From NCBI RefSeq assembly GCF_003148845.1, contig NZ_QGHA01000003.1, forward strand, positions 1 to 64,000: a stretch of 64,000 bases of DNA. The letters run 5' to 3'. Made by a program: the position numbers and the translations under genes. Every line of letters starts with the position of its first letter. The first letter of the stretch is position 1. Of the stretch, positions 34,561 to 43,993 are shown piece by piece. This DNA is from Mucilaginibacter oryzae (GTDB lineage: Bacteria; Bacteroidota; Bacteroidia; Sphingobacteriales; Sphingobacteriaceae). Under the pieces are notes generated by a model. The model did no database searches. It saw only the letters and a list, made by a program, of their open reading frames with translations, and was not told the origin of the DNA.

Positions 34561-37149
34561 GTGCCAATAATAAAGGTCTTGCTAATATACATATTACTTA
34601 CTATCTTGTCATCAGGTAATATTTACGCTCAGGATAGTTTTTTTAAGGGCAAAATAGTAAATAATGAAACCTCACTACCAATTTCAAACTGTAGTTTAAT
34701 AATTTACAAAAACAACACGGTTATCTATCACACATTTAGTGACAGTTCTGGAAATTTCAACATTAAGGCTTCGATTTTTAAACAAGGTACGCTAATAAAA
34801 ATTCATAGCTTAACCCATGAGGATTTACAAATTAAAAACACAGAACTAACTAAATTTATAAATAATAATCAATTTGATTTAGGCTTATTCAGGCTTACTT
34901 CCAAAAGTATATTAATAAAAGAAGTAATAATAAAAAGCTCTAACAGATACCGGGACACCGCAATAATTGATCTTTCAAAAAAGAACTTTGATCGATCTGT
35001 AATGATTGACGAACTGTTTTCAAACGATTATGGCTTTTACAAAGATGATAAAGGCCAGCTTTACTATAATGGCAAGCGCGTATCTGATTTGACAGTTAAC
35101 GGAAAAGACTTTTTTGGCAAAAACAATACCGATATCTATAACCTGCTACCGGCACTCGCCCTTCAAAGCATACAGATTATTGAAACCAATATTGATAGTG
35201 TTTATAATACCACAACGCTTACTCCTACTATTAAAGTCAACTTAAAGCTTAAAGAAAAATATAATAAAGCCGGGTTTGGAAATATAAGCTCAGGTTATGG
35301 AACCTTAAACAGATATTTGGTATCATCTAATGGTTATTACTATAAAAACAATGAGCAGGTTTCATTATCATTAAACACCAATAATATAAACATAGGTGAT
35401 AACTCACCGATAGAACCGATAATCAGCTTTTCGGCCAATAGCAATAATACAGTTGCCAGGAGTACTCTGCTAACTTATAACAACTTTATCGGAAAAAAAA
35501 TCGAACTCAGGTTTTCGATAAAAGATAAAACAAATACCAATAGTTTTACCAGTCAAACAGAGAGAAGAGATCAGGTCATAAACATTTTATCAGGAATAAC
35601 CAATAAATCAAATTCAAAAACATCAGGCATCCCCGATAGTAAATTAAGTTTAAACTATACTTTTGATACGTTAAACGTTATAAATCTCAATCAGAGCTAT
35701 ACTTACAATAAATTATCAGAAATAGATTCTCTTAACTATAAGGTAAAATCCGACACCTCAAATACAATTTCCAACTTAGGCAAAACCCAAACCAAGCGCA
35801 ATAACTCGCTGCTTACCACGCTCGCATTTGTACATAAATTCTCCTCAAAAAAAGGGCGGTCTATCGATATAACCGCGAGCCACGCCAGCAATACTATAAA
35901 CAGTGGCGAAACGGACGATATATTTAATTTAACAAATACAATTATCGAAGCGTATTACGTAAAAAATTCAAAAAACACCAACGAAAATATATGGAGCGTC
36001 AAAGCCAATTTCGCAGAACCGCTTTCTAACAGTTCATACATTGATTTTTTTTCGACTTACAAATACGATAAGATTAGTTACGCAAATACCATTGCAAGCG
36101 ACAGTTTAAATACCCTGCCTGATTTAAAATTTGATATTGCCGATCAATTTATCCAATTGGGGGCCCGGTTTCAAAAAACATTTAAAAAAATATCTCTTGA
36201 AAGCACAGTGACAGAACTGGCCGATTTGAAAAGGAATAAAACATATGATCAGATTACTTATAAAAATTTCTTTAACCTAAATCTCGATTTAAAAATTGAT
36301 TACCGGCCCAGTGAAAAAAAATACCTGGCAGTATATTATAAAAAAACAACTACCTATCCCGAAATGAGCCAATTAACGGATATCAATAATTCTTTTGATT
36401 TGCTTTATCAAACTAATGGCAACCCTAATCTTAAACCACAAACAAACAATACTATCAGGGTAGATTATAAATTTAGCAGCTTACATGATTATACCCTAAA
36501 TGCCGAATTAAATCAATACTCGTCAAAATATGGGCTCAATGTAACCGCAATACCTAATAAAATTCAAAATGCCTTTGTTGATAATATTGGTAATGCAACT
36601 AATGCATCAGTAGGTTTAATCATGCCATTAAATGTGGGGGGTAAGTTTTTTATCAACTACAACACCAATATAGCCTACCAGGAACAACCTACTATTATAA
36701 ATAACGATTTGAATCGCAATAACGGTATAGCTTTTACGCAACTATTATCAACCAATAAAGAAATTTTTAAAAATGTATTATCGATATCACCAACTCTTGC
36801 TATTATTTACAGCAAATACTATTACCAGTCATCAAGTTCAAATATTATCACTTTAACATATTCGGATAAATTTTCTTTATCCATTGCCAAATTCACAGTT
36901 GATTTCTTCCCATTGGTTAACTATAATCATAACATAAGCAGCCGGACCACTTTTTCGATGAACGGGGCTATAAAAAGGAATTTATTCAAAAAATACGGAA
37001 TGATTTGGATACAAGGTTATGATCTTTTCAACTCATTTAATTACCAAAATAATTTCTATAGTCCATCATACGTTACCTCCATTCACTACTCAAATACCAA
37101 AAGATATTTTATAATAGGTTTTAATTATAAATTCAATAACATTAATTAA
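34561..37149 (+). CDS. TonB-dependent-receptor-like outer membrane barrel protein
   Basis: 862 residues if started at the GTG at 34561, which leads straight into a signal peptide (PIIKVLLIYILLTILSSGNI, YAQ); the TTG at 34516 would add 15 residues. A carboxypeptidase-regulatory-like domain (about 30-110; FKGKIVNNETSLPISNCSLI) precedes a plug-like region (about 130-230; LYYNGKRVSDLTVNGKDFFG, LPALALQSIQIIE) and a long barrel. This is the Bacteroidota group of receptor-like barrels that have no partner SusD. The gene is strikingly AT-rich in codon use compared with the flanking PUL genes. Next gene is a DUF5977 protein 52 bp downstream, same strand. Confidence 0.8.
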   Translation: MPIIKVLLIYILLTILSSGNIYAQDSFFKGKIVNNETSLPISNCSLIIYKNNTVIYHTFSDSSGNFNIKASIFKQGTLIKIHSLTHEDLQIKNTELTKFINNNQFDLGLFRLTSKSILIKEVIIKSSNRYRDTAIIDLSKKNFDRSVMIDELFSNDYGFYKDDKGQLYYNGKRVSDLTVNGKDFFGKNNTDIYNLLPALALQSIQIIETNIDSVYNTTTLTPTIKVNLKLKEKYNKAGFGNISSGYGTLNRYLVSSNGYYYKNNEQVSLSLNTNNINIGDNSPIEPIISFSANSNNTVARSTLLTYNNFIGKKIELRFSIKDKTNTNSFTSQTERRDQVINILSGITNKSNSKTSGIPDSKLSLNYTFDTLNVINLNQSYTYNKLSEIDSLNYKVKSDTSNTISNLGKTQTKRNNSLLTTLAFVHKFSSKKGRSIDITASHASNTINSGETDDIFNLTNTIIEAYYVKNSKNTNENIWSVKANFAEPLSNSSYIDFFSTYKYDKISYANTIASDSLNTLPDLKFDIADQFIQLGARFQKTFKKISLESTVTELADLKRNKTYDQITYKNFFNLNLDLKIDYRPSEKKYLAVYYKKTTTYPEMSQLTDINNSFDLLYQTNGNPNLKPQTNNTIRVDYKFSSLHDYTLNAELNQYSSKYGLNVTAIPNKIQNAFVDNIGNATNASVGLIMPLNVGGKFFINYNTNIAYQEQPTIINNDLNRNNGIAFTQLLSTNKEIFKNVLSISPTLAIIYSKYYYQSSSSNIITLTYSDKFSLSIAKFTVDFFPLVNYNHNISSRTTFSMNGAIKRNLFKKYGMIWIQGYDLFNSFNYQNNFYSPSYVTSIHYSNTKRYFIIGFNYKFNNIN

Positions 37150-37201
37150 ATCCGTGCAAGCTTTATTATTATATTTGAATATAAACCAAATCATTATAAA
37201 C

Positions 37202-38542
37202 ATGAAAAAAATTCTATTATTCTGCAGTTTAATTCTGAGCTGTTATCTGAGTAGTGCTCAAACTTTAACTGCAAGCCCAACAACAGTCGAATCGGGAAGT
37301 GAAGTAACTTTTACAGCGCAAAATGAAAGTGTTATCGGGCACATTATCGCCTTTGGTCTGGCTTCAATTCCACCAACCGTAACCCAGGTAAGTATATCAT
37401 TTGTTAGCGGCAGCGATACTTATTGGAGCGCGTTTTCGCCTACTGTAGGTTCAAAATTCAAATGCAAATTTGTAAACAACACAACCACCAATCAAACAGT
37501 TAATGTTAGTGTTACCGGTACTGTAAACAATGATAATACCGGTAGCCAAAACACCAATTGGGGTAGTGTAATAGCAATCACGGTTAAACCACCTGCTACT
37601 ACTCCCACAACTTATTATAATGATGCGAAATCGGCTGTTTTTTATAACAACACCTGCGCTTCAGGCTATGGTTCAGACCCATATACTTATCTTGTACCGG
37701 CCAATAAATACAGCTCCCAGATATCGAAGGCTGACGCTAATAACAAGGCCCAGGCTGATATTAACGCAAATGGGCAAACAAAAGCTAATCAAAACACTAC
37801 ATGTAAATTGCTATATTACAATGTTGCAGCTTCGCAGGTATTTACTCCGTCGTGCAGTGTAGGTTATGTTTCATCAAGCCCTACAGTTACTTATACTGTT
37901 GCCGCCGGTGCTTACAAATCAACCATTTCGCAAGCAGATGCCGATTCGAAAGCGCAGGCAGAAATTGCTGCAAACGGGCAAGGTTATGCTGATGGCACTT
38001 GCAAATTTGTTTACAAAAGCGCGGCAGTGACCGGTAATTTTACAAAAAATGATTGCGGAACCGGCTACGTAGGCAGCACAGTAACCTATACCGTACCTGT
38101 TGGCCAGTTTACATCTACTGTTTCGCAGGCAGATGCAAATAGCCAGGCCCAAAATTATTTTAATGCAAACGCCCAGGCTTACGCCAATGCAAACGGATCT
38201 TGCCAACAAGTAGTTAATGCCAGCTTTGACGTTGTTAGCACCTATCCAGATCCTCCTTCGGGCAGTTCAACTTATTTTATAATTTTCATTAACGGAACAA
38301 ACGTTTCAGGGTCACGCGGAACTGCGCCTCAAAACCAACACAACACGGTTGCGGCTTCAGGAATTATCCCTAACTCAAATTCAACTGTAGTTGTTCAGGT
38401 TACCTCCGGGCATATGCCAACAACACCTACGCTATCTGGTTTCTGGGGATTAAGAAATGGTACCATAAGCGGCAATACTATTACCTTTACAGGTGTTAAT
38501 TTAACAGCTTCAAGCCAAGGTATAAGTCTTACGTTTCATTAA
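37202..38542 (+). CDS. Secreted protein with three DUF5977 repeats
   Basis: 446 residues from ATG at 37202, directly starting signal peptide MKKILLFCSLILSCYLSSAQ; an upstream in-frame start would lack a signal. After an Ig-like segment (21-130) come three DUF5977-type repeats at about 138-201, 205-267 and 270-334, each with the frame YY/VY...C...GY...TYTVP/A...S.ISQADA..KAQA.I.ANGQ...N/DGTC, with paired Cys. The C-terminal 110 residues form another beta domain ending ISLTFH. The Ser/Thr/Asn-rich composition suits an exported surface protein. Sits with the receptor-like barrel; co-function is inferred from position only. Confidence 0.8.
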   Translation: MKKILLFCSLILSCYLSSAQTLTASPTTVESGSEVTFTAQNESVIGHIIAFGLASIPPTVTQVSISFVSGSDTYWSAFSPTVGSKFKCKFVNNTTTNQTVNVSVTGTVNNDNTGSQNTNWGSVIAITVKPPATTPTTYYNDAKSAVFYNNTCASGYGSDPYTYLVPANKYSSQISKADANNKAQADINANGQTKANQNTTCKLLYYNVAASQVFTPSCSVGYVSSSPTVTYTVAAGAYKSTISQADADSKAQAEIAANGQGYADGTCKFVYKSAAVTGNFTKNDCGTGYVGSTVTYTVPVGQFTSTVSQADANSQAQNYFNANAQAYANANGSCQQVVNASFDVVSTYPDPPSGSSTYFIIFINGTNVSGSRGTAPQNQHNTVAASGIIPNSNSTVVVQVTSGHMPTTPTLSGFWGLRNGTISGNTITFTGVNLTASSQGISLTFH

Positions 38543-38565
38543 TTAACCAACCACTTTTAAAGCTG

Positions 38566-38612
38566 TTAAATAAGGAAAGCGATGAGGTTCCCCCATCGCT
38601 TTCCTTATTTAA
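38566..38612. terminator. Bidirectional terminator between DUF5977 gene and gltA
   Basis: Perfect 19-bp stem TTAAATAAGGAAAGCGATG (38566-38584) with 38594-38612, 9-nt loop, A/T-rich outer ends. Serves both convergent genes. Confidence 0.9.
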
Positions 38613-38630
38613 GTATGCTATTTTTCTTTT

Positions 38631-38659
38631 CTATGAACTATGATCCATCAACCATGGAC
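38631..38659. repeat. CTATGAAC/ACCATGGA-type repeat fragment
   Basis: CTATGAACTATGATCCATCAACCATGGAC resembles the repeat at 54.42-54.50 kb, built of CATGAAC/CATGGTT units. It lies just past the gltA stop. Confidence 0.4.
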
Positions 38660-38669
38660 AAAAAAACAG

Positions 38670-39956
38670 TTACCTTTTGGCAATCTCCACATAATCTTTA
38701 GAGGTTGACCCAACATAAATCTGGCGTGGGCGCCCGATCGGTTCTTTGTTCTCCTTCATTTCTTTCCACTGGGCAATCCATCCCGGTAAGCGGCCAAGTG
38801 CAAACAATACCGTAAACATATCTGTAGGGAAACCTAAGGCCCGGTAAATAATGCCTGAGTAAAAATCAACGTTAGGGTATAATTTACGCTCAACAAAGTA
38901 TGGATCTTTCAAAGCTACTTCTTCAAGCCTTTTGGCAATATCCAATACTTCATCATTAATGCCCAGTTTTGCTAAAATATCGTCGCAGGCCTTTTTGATA
39001 ATTTTGGCGCGCGGGTCAAAATTTTTGTAAACACGGTGACCAAAGCCCATCAGGCGGAAAGGATCATTTTTATCTTTTGCTTTGGCTATCCATTTGTCGG
39101 TGTCGCCGCCGTCTTCTTTAATTTTTTCCAGCATTTCAATCACGGCCTGGTTGGCGCCGCCGTGCAGCGGTCCCCAAAGCGCCGAAATGCCGGCAGAAAC
39201 CGAAGCATAAATATTAGAATCCGAAGAACCTACGATACGAACTGTTGACGCTGAACAGTTTTGCTCATGATCGGCATGTAAAATTAACAGCTTGTTCATG
39301 GCGTCAATCACCACCGGGTCGATAGTTACTTCTTCTGTACGCTGCCCAAAAGTCATGTACAAAAAGTTGGTAACATAATCGTATTTATTCTGAGGATAAA
39401 TAACCGGGTGACCCAGTGATTTTTTATAGATCCACGAAACCACGGTAGCCATTTTGGCCAGCATTTTAATAATGCTCTGGTTAAGCTCTTCGGTGGTTTG
39501 TGATGGTTTTAATGATTCGGGATAAAATGCCGATAAAGCAGACACCAACGATGATAATTGCCCCATCGGATGTGATTTTGACGGGAAACCGTCAAAAAAC
39601 TTCTTCATATCCTCGTGCACCAGCGTGTGGTGGCTTAACTCATACTGAAACGCTTTCAGTTTTTCGGCAGTTGGCAATTCGCCGTAAATAAGCAAATAAG
39701 CAACCTCAATAAATGACGATTTTTCGGCAAGCTCTTCAATCGGGTAGCCGCGGTATTTTAGGATGCCCTGCTCACCATCTAAAAAAGTAATGGCGCTTTT
39801 GGTAGCGCCTGTATTTTTATACCCTATATCGAGGGTAACATAACCTGTTTGATCGCGAAGCTTAGAAATATCGATCGCCTTTTCACCTTCAGTGCCCTCA
39901 ATTACCGGCAGCTCGATTGTTTTATCATCAAGTATTAATTGTGCTGTTTGAGCCAT
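38670..39956 (-). CDS. gltA: Citrate synthase (type II)
   Basis: 428 residues, standard for the hexameric bacterial enzyme. Carries the family motifs NKLLILHADHEQNCSASTVR with the catalytic His, ISALWGPLHGGANQAVIEML, and MGFGHRVYKNFDPRA with His and Arg of the active site, plus Asp in VDFYSGIIYRALGF. Condenses acetyl-CoA and oxaloacetate at the entry to the TCA cycle. Monocistronic; a TACATTTG -7 box lies 20 bp upstream of the start. Confidence 0.98.
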   Translation of the reverse strand: MAQTAQLILDDKTIELPVIEGTEGEKAIDISKLRDQTGYVTLDIGYKNTGATKSAITFLDGEQGILKYRGYPIEELAEKSSFIEVAYLLIYGELPTAEKLKAFQYELSHHTLVHEDMKKFFDGFPSKSHPMGQLSSLVSALSAFYPESLKPSQTTEELNQSIIKMLAKMATVVSWIYKKSLGHPVIYPQNKYDYVTNFLYMTFGQRTEEVTIDPVVIDAMNKLLILHADHEQNCSASTVRIVGSSDSNIYASVSAGISALWGPLHGGANQAVIEMLEKIKEDGGDTDKWIAKAKDKNDPFRLMGFGHRVYKNFDPRAKIIKKACDDILAKLGINDEVLDIAKRLEEVALKDPYFVERKLYPNVDFYSGIIYRALGFPTDMFTVLFALGRLPGWIAQWKEMKENKEPIGRPRQIYVGSTSKDYVEIAKR

Positions 39957-39975
39957 AGAGAATTTGTATCTGCAA

Positions 39976-39983
39976 CAAATGTA
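39976..39983 (-). promoter_or_regulatory. -7 box of gltA
   Basis: On the minus strand TACATTTG, an exact TAnnTTTG match, 20 bp before the start codon. The -33 region shows no clear TTG. Confidence 0.6.
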
Positions 39984-40089
39984 AATAAATCTGCGTATTA
40001 ATAACCGCTAATATAAATTACTGTTTGTAAAATTTACGGGCAAATTTATTAATTTGAGCGCGGTATCCTTATTTTATTCTTATTAATAA

Positions 40090-43000
40090 TTGATTAAAAA
40101 ATTACTTAACATCATCTCGTTAAAAAGCAACGCTTTGGTTCTGATCCAAAACAATGCCACCGTTTACCGGCTATTGCTTTTAGGGCTGCTCATTGCAAGC
40201 CCGTCGTTACATTACCTCTGTTTTGATAAAACCTATGATCCTGTTTGGCTGCGCTTAATCAACTGTTTTTTTTGTATTGCCACTTTAATATTTTCTTTTT
40301 CAAGCAATAAACTTTATTACAATATAAGTGTGGGGCTCACCATATCATCCTTTTTGGTGATCAATAACTGTGTTTTACTTGGCAAAAACGGGTTTGAACA
40401 TGTTTACCTTTTAAGTGCGATAGCTATTTTTGTCGCCCTGACGCTTTTTTGTAAAAGGCGCCGCGAGTTTGTGCTAATAAGCGAGGCTAACCTGGCGGCT
40501 GTTATAATTGCCTACTTTACAGCGCCCAAACTCGCTATTTCGCCTGCTGTGCTGGTGGTACTTATTATTGTTTTTACATTGATAGCCTATGTTTCTTTTT
40601 TGGTATTGATGGCCTACAAATACCAGTTAAAAAACGCGGTAGAAAATGTGATGAAGCTAAACCAAAGCTTAATGGCTAACGATACCGAACTGCGCGAAAG
40701 CCGTGAGCACCTTAACGCGCTCATCAACTCACTTAACGATATTATTTTTGAGTTTGACGAAAGCAAAACCTGCATTAATGTTTGGTTTAATGAAACGACC
40801 GAAAGGGTTGTTAACCCGAGGGTGGCAGTAGGCAAAAAGCTTGACCAGGTGGTAGGCCGCGAAAAAGCAGAAAAATACCACCTCGCTTTAAATTACGTAA
40901 TAGAAACCCACAAACCGATATCAATTGAGTTTGAATCTGATTTTGACAGCGGTCACTTTTTTACGGCCAATTTCATGCCGATTCTTGATCAGGCCTCCGG
41001 GTATACCGGTCGAATCTCGGCATCAGTTGTTGATATAACAGAACAAAAAAAATACGAGCGAAAACTTAAAGAAAACGAGGAGCAGCTACTCCAGGCGCAA
41101 CACATTGCAAGAATGGGCAACTGGTGGTATGATCATGAAACGACAGAAACGTTCTGGTCGGCCAACCTTGCCACCCTGCTCGAAGTAGAAAACCCTCCCG
41201 ATGGGATAAACCGGTTTCATTATTACATGAGCCTGGTACACCCCGACGACAGGAAAGAGGTACTTGAATTCCTTAACGGCATCCGCCTGCATACACAGGA
41301 TAAAATTGAGCATAAGTTGATCACACCACTGGGTAATTTAAAATACATCAGGATTCAACGCGGTGAAAACAAACAATCGGCAAACAACCAGGCCCGCACT
41401 TTTGGTATCATACAGGATATTACAGAGGCGCGTTTAACAGGAAAGGCGGTTAAGCTAAGTCAACTGGAATTGATGGAAGCCCAGGCCATTGCCAAAATAG
41501 GCAATTGGAAGTACGATGTCGCGTCAGGGAACCTTTCATGGTCGGAAGAGTTGAATAATATTTTTGAATTGAGTGAGGAAACCTCATCGCATTACCGATA
41601 CTTTGTAAGGTTACTGCATAAATATGCCCATCCTAACGACAGGCCTTTAATAAAACAGTTATTGCGGAGCGATGTAAACAACATACGTCCGTCTTACGAA
41701 TACCGGGTCATCACAGCGGCAGGCCATATCAAGCACCTTAGTATTATAGTAGGTAAACGCTTGTATAATGACGATGGCAGCGTACGCAAAATTATAGGCA
41801 CCCTGCAGGACATTACCGAGCGGAAAACAGCCGAACTTGATTACAGAAGTGCCGAAAGTAAATACCGGCAGGTGTTGGAAACCATTAACATGGCCGCCAT
41901 AACCATTGATGATAAAGGCATTGTTACCTTTTGTAATACCTACCTGGCCAATTTATTAGGTTGTACACAAACCGAAATCATCGGTAAGAACTGGATGGAT
42001 CATTTTATTCCGGATGATTTGAAGGATTACATGAAAAGCTGGTTTATAAATAATGCCGTGTTACCGCATTATGTTAATCCAATTATATGCCGCAATGGCG
42101 AACGGCGTATCATTAGCTGGCAAAACGCCGTTTTTTACGATGAAAACGGCAAGCTTAAAGAAACTACCGCCCTTGGCGAAGACATAACCGACCAGGAAAA
42201 AGCCCGGCAAGACCTGATTTGGGCCAAGGAAGTGGCTGAAAAATCGTCGAAATTTAAATCGGAGTTCCTTTCGATCATGAGCCACGAAATCCGTACCCCG
42301 ATGAACGCGGTAATTGGCACAACCAACTTGTTACTGAGCGAGAACCCGAGGCCCGAGCAAATGGAATATCTAAATACGCTCAAATTTTCGGGTGAAAGCC
42401 TGCTGGCTATTATTAACGATATTTTAGATTACAATAAAATAGAAGCCGGGAAACTGGAATTAAACCACTCGCCGTTCAACATCCATCATCTCATCCATAA
42501 AATAAAGCAATCATTTATACAGCGCGCTTCAGAAAAACAGCTGGCACTTGATATTATTATCGATAGCAGTATCCCTGCCGAATTAATTGGCGATGCCATG
42601 CGCCTGAGCCAGGTTTTAAATAACCTGGTGAGCAATGCCATCAAATTTACCCATAAGGGAGGCGTTACCATAAGGCTTGACCGGGACAACATCACCCAAA
42701 GCGCGATAGGCATTAAATTCGCTGTTATTGATACAGGGATAGGGATTTCGCCGGAGAGCTTTAATATCGTTTTCGATCCGTTTACACAAGATTCGCAGGT
42801 GATTAACAGCGATTACGGCGGCACCGGCCTTGGTTTAGCCATTACCAAACGCCTTGTAGAGTTACATAAAGGCACTATTTCGGTATCAAGCGAGTTGCAA
42901 AAAGGCACAACCTTTAACTTTACCATAAGTTTTGTGCCTGCTCCCGATGCCGATGCGCCTGTTACGCCGCCTGCGCCCGTAAACATTAGCGATAACAACC

Positions 43001-43371
43001 TGCAGTGTATGAGCATACTGGTGGTTGATGATAACAAAATGAACCTGATGATAGCCGCCAAATTTTTAAAACGCTGGAACGCGCTGGTAAGCGAAGCTTT
43101 GAATGGCAGGATTGCTGTTGATATGGTGATTGCCAACAGCTATGATGTGGTGATTATGGATCTGCAGATGCCGGTGATGGACGGGTTTGAAGCAACCGCC
43201 ATCATTAAACAAACTCACCCCGACCTACCGATCATAGCCCTGACGGCCGACGCCATGCCCGAAACCTATGAAAAAGCCCTGGCCGCCGATATGGTTGATT
43301 ATTTAACCAAACCTTTTGTGCCCGAGGTATTGTACGCCAAACTGGCTAAACATTTGAAACAGCCGGCGTAA
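40090..43371 (+). CDS. Hybrid histidine kinase with membrane sensor, four PAS domains and receiver
   Basis: 1093 residues. TTG start immediately follows an in-frame stop; no other start comes before the membrane region. Residues 1-185 hold about six helices; PAS-like modules follow at about 205-320, 333-455, 460-590 and 595-715 (IGNWKYDVASGNLSWSEEL; DDKGIVTFCNTYLANLLG). The kinase has phospho-acceptor His732 in FLSIMSHEIRTP and N/G boxes (LNNLVSNAIKFTH; YGGTGLGLAITKR). A C-terminal receiver has Asp1024 in VIMDLQMPVMDG and Lys in LTKPF. No response regulator or Hpt gene is adjacent, so the output is unknown. Confidence 0.95.
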   Translation: MIKKLLNIISLKSNALVLIQNNATVYRLLLLGLLIASPSLHYLCFDKTYDPVWLRLINCFFCIATLIFSFSSNKLYYNISVGLTISSFLVINNCVLLGKNGFEHVYLLSAIAIFVALTLFCKRRREFVLISEANLAAVIIAYFTAPKLAISPAVLVVLIIVFTLIAYVSFLVLMAYKYQLKNAVENVMKLNQSLMANDTELRESREHLNALINSLNDIIFEFDESKTCINVWFNETTERVVNPRVAVGKKLDQVVGREKAEKYHLALNYVIETHKPISIEFESDFDSGHFFTANFMPILDQASGYTGRISASVVDITEQKKYERKLKENEEQLLQAQHIARMGNWWYDHETTETFWSANLATLLEVENPPDGINRFHYYMSLVHPDDRKEVLEFLNGIRLHTQDKIEHKLITPLGNLKYIRIQRGENKQSANNQARTFGIIQDITEARLTGKAVKLSQLELMEAQAIAKIGNWKYDVASGNLSWSEELNNIFELSEETSSHYRYFVRLLHKYAHPNDRPLIKQLLRSDVNNIRPSYEYRVITAAGHIKHLSIIVGKRLYNDDGSVRKIIGTLQDITERKTAELDYRSAESKYRQVLETINMAAITIDDKGIVTFCNTYLANLLGCTQTEIIGKNWMDHFIPDDLKDYMKSWFINNAVLPHYVNPIICRNGERRIISWQNAVFYDENGKLKETTALGEDITDQEKARQDLIWAKEVAEKSSKFKSEFLSIMSHEIRTPMNAVIGTTNLLLSENPRPEQMEYLNTLKFSGESLLAIINDILDYNKIEAGKLELNHSPFNIHHLIHKIKQSFIQRASEKQLALDIIIDSSIPAELIGDAMRLSQVLNNLVSNAIKFTHKGGVTIRLDRDNITQSAIGIKFAVIDTGIGISPESFNIVFDPFTQDSQVINSDYGGTGLGLAITKRLVELHKGTISVSSELQKGTTFNFTISFVPAPDADAPVTPPAPVNISDNNLQCMSILVVDDNKMNLMIAAKFLKRWNALVSEALNGRIAVDMVIANSYDVVIMDLQMPVMDGFEATAIIKQTHPDLPIIALTADAMPETYEKALAADMVDYLTKPFVPEVLYAKLAKHLKQPA

Positions 43372-43377
43372 TTTTGA

Positions 43378-43412
43378 TTTCGGATTTCGGAGGTTCGATT
43401 TCGGATTTATTT
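43378..43412. repeat. GATTTCGGA-type low-complexity repeat
   Basis: Three imperfect copies of GATTTCGGA in the convergent gap between the hybrid kinase and the DUF3347 gene. Related in style to the CAGATTTC units near 18.0 kb. Confidence 0.4.
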
Positions 43413-43455
43413 TTGGTAACAAAAAATCAGCAAATCAAGGCAATCAAACACAAGG

Positions 43456-43986
43456 TTAATTGATCTGCTCCTTTACTGATCCGCACTCCTTCATGTGCTC
43501 GGGGAAATATGGGTTTTCGATAGGCTTGGCTGCCGATAACCAGTATCCGCCTTTTCCACCATCAGCCATCGGGCAAAAATCAACGTAAATTGGCGCCGAT
43601 TTAAATTTGCCGCCTTTAACCAGGTCAATCACATCTTTACTTAAAACCAGGAACAAATCGCGCTGGGCTTTGATGTCTGCCGCGGCAGCTATCTGGTGCG
43701 CTACCGTAGCGGTTTCGGTGCAACCTTTAATACCGGCCAAGTGGGTTTCTAAAGCGGTGGCAGCGGTTTTAACGCCGGCTACGTCCGATTTTAAAAATTC
43801 ATCTTTTAACGCGATATATGCTTTAACCACACCTGCTGTATCGGTTATCTTCGGCGCGGTTGCCGTTTTAGCCAAATCGGCAGCTACACTATCGGCTTTA
43901 ACTGTTTCTTGCTTTTGCTTTGCTGCCTGGGTACATGCCATAGCGGCACACGCTACAACTATAACTCTCCTTTTATTAACTTTCAT
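43456..43986 (-). CDS. DUF3347 lipoprotein
   Basis: 176 residues. N-terminal MKVNKRRVIVVACAAMACTQ suggests a lipoprotein with Cys near 18. The C-terminal two thirds match DUF3347: AYIALKDEFLKSDVAGVKTAA, then the signature YVDFCPMADGGKGGYWLSA and NPYFPEHMKECG with conserved Cys, Met and Tyr. DUF3347 domains occur in copper-related efflux and cytochrome assembly contexts, so metal binding is possible but unproven. Starts 8 bp after the permease gene, so likely one transcript. Confidence 0.9.
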   Translation of the reverse strand: MKVNKRRVIVVACAAMACTQAAKQKQETVKADSVAADLAKTATAPKITDTAGVVKAYIALKDEFLKSDVAGVKTAATALETHLAGIKGCTETATVAHQIAAAADIKAQRDLFLVLSKDVIDLVKGGKFKSAPIYVDFCPMADGGKGGYWLSAAKPIENPYFPEHMKECGSVKEQIN

Positions 43987-43993
43987 ATTTTAA

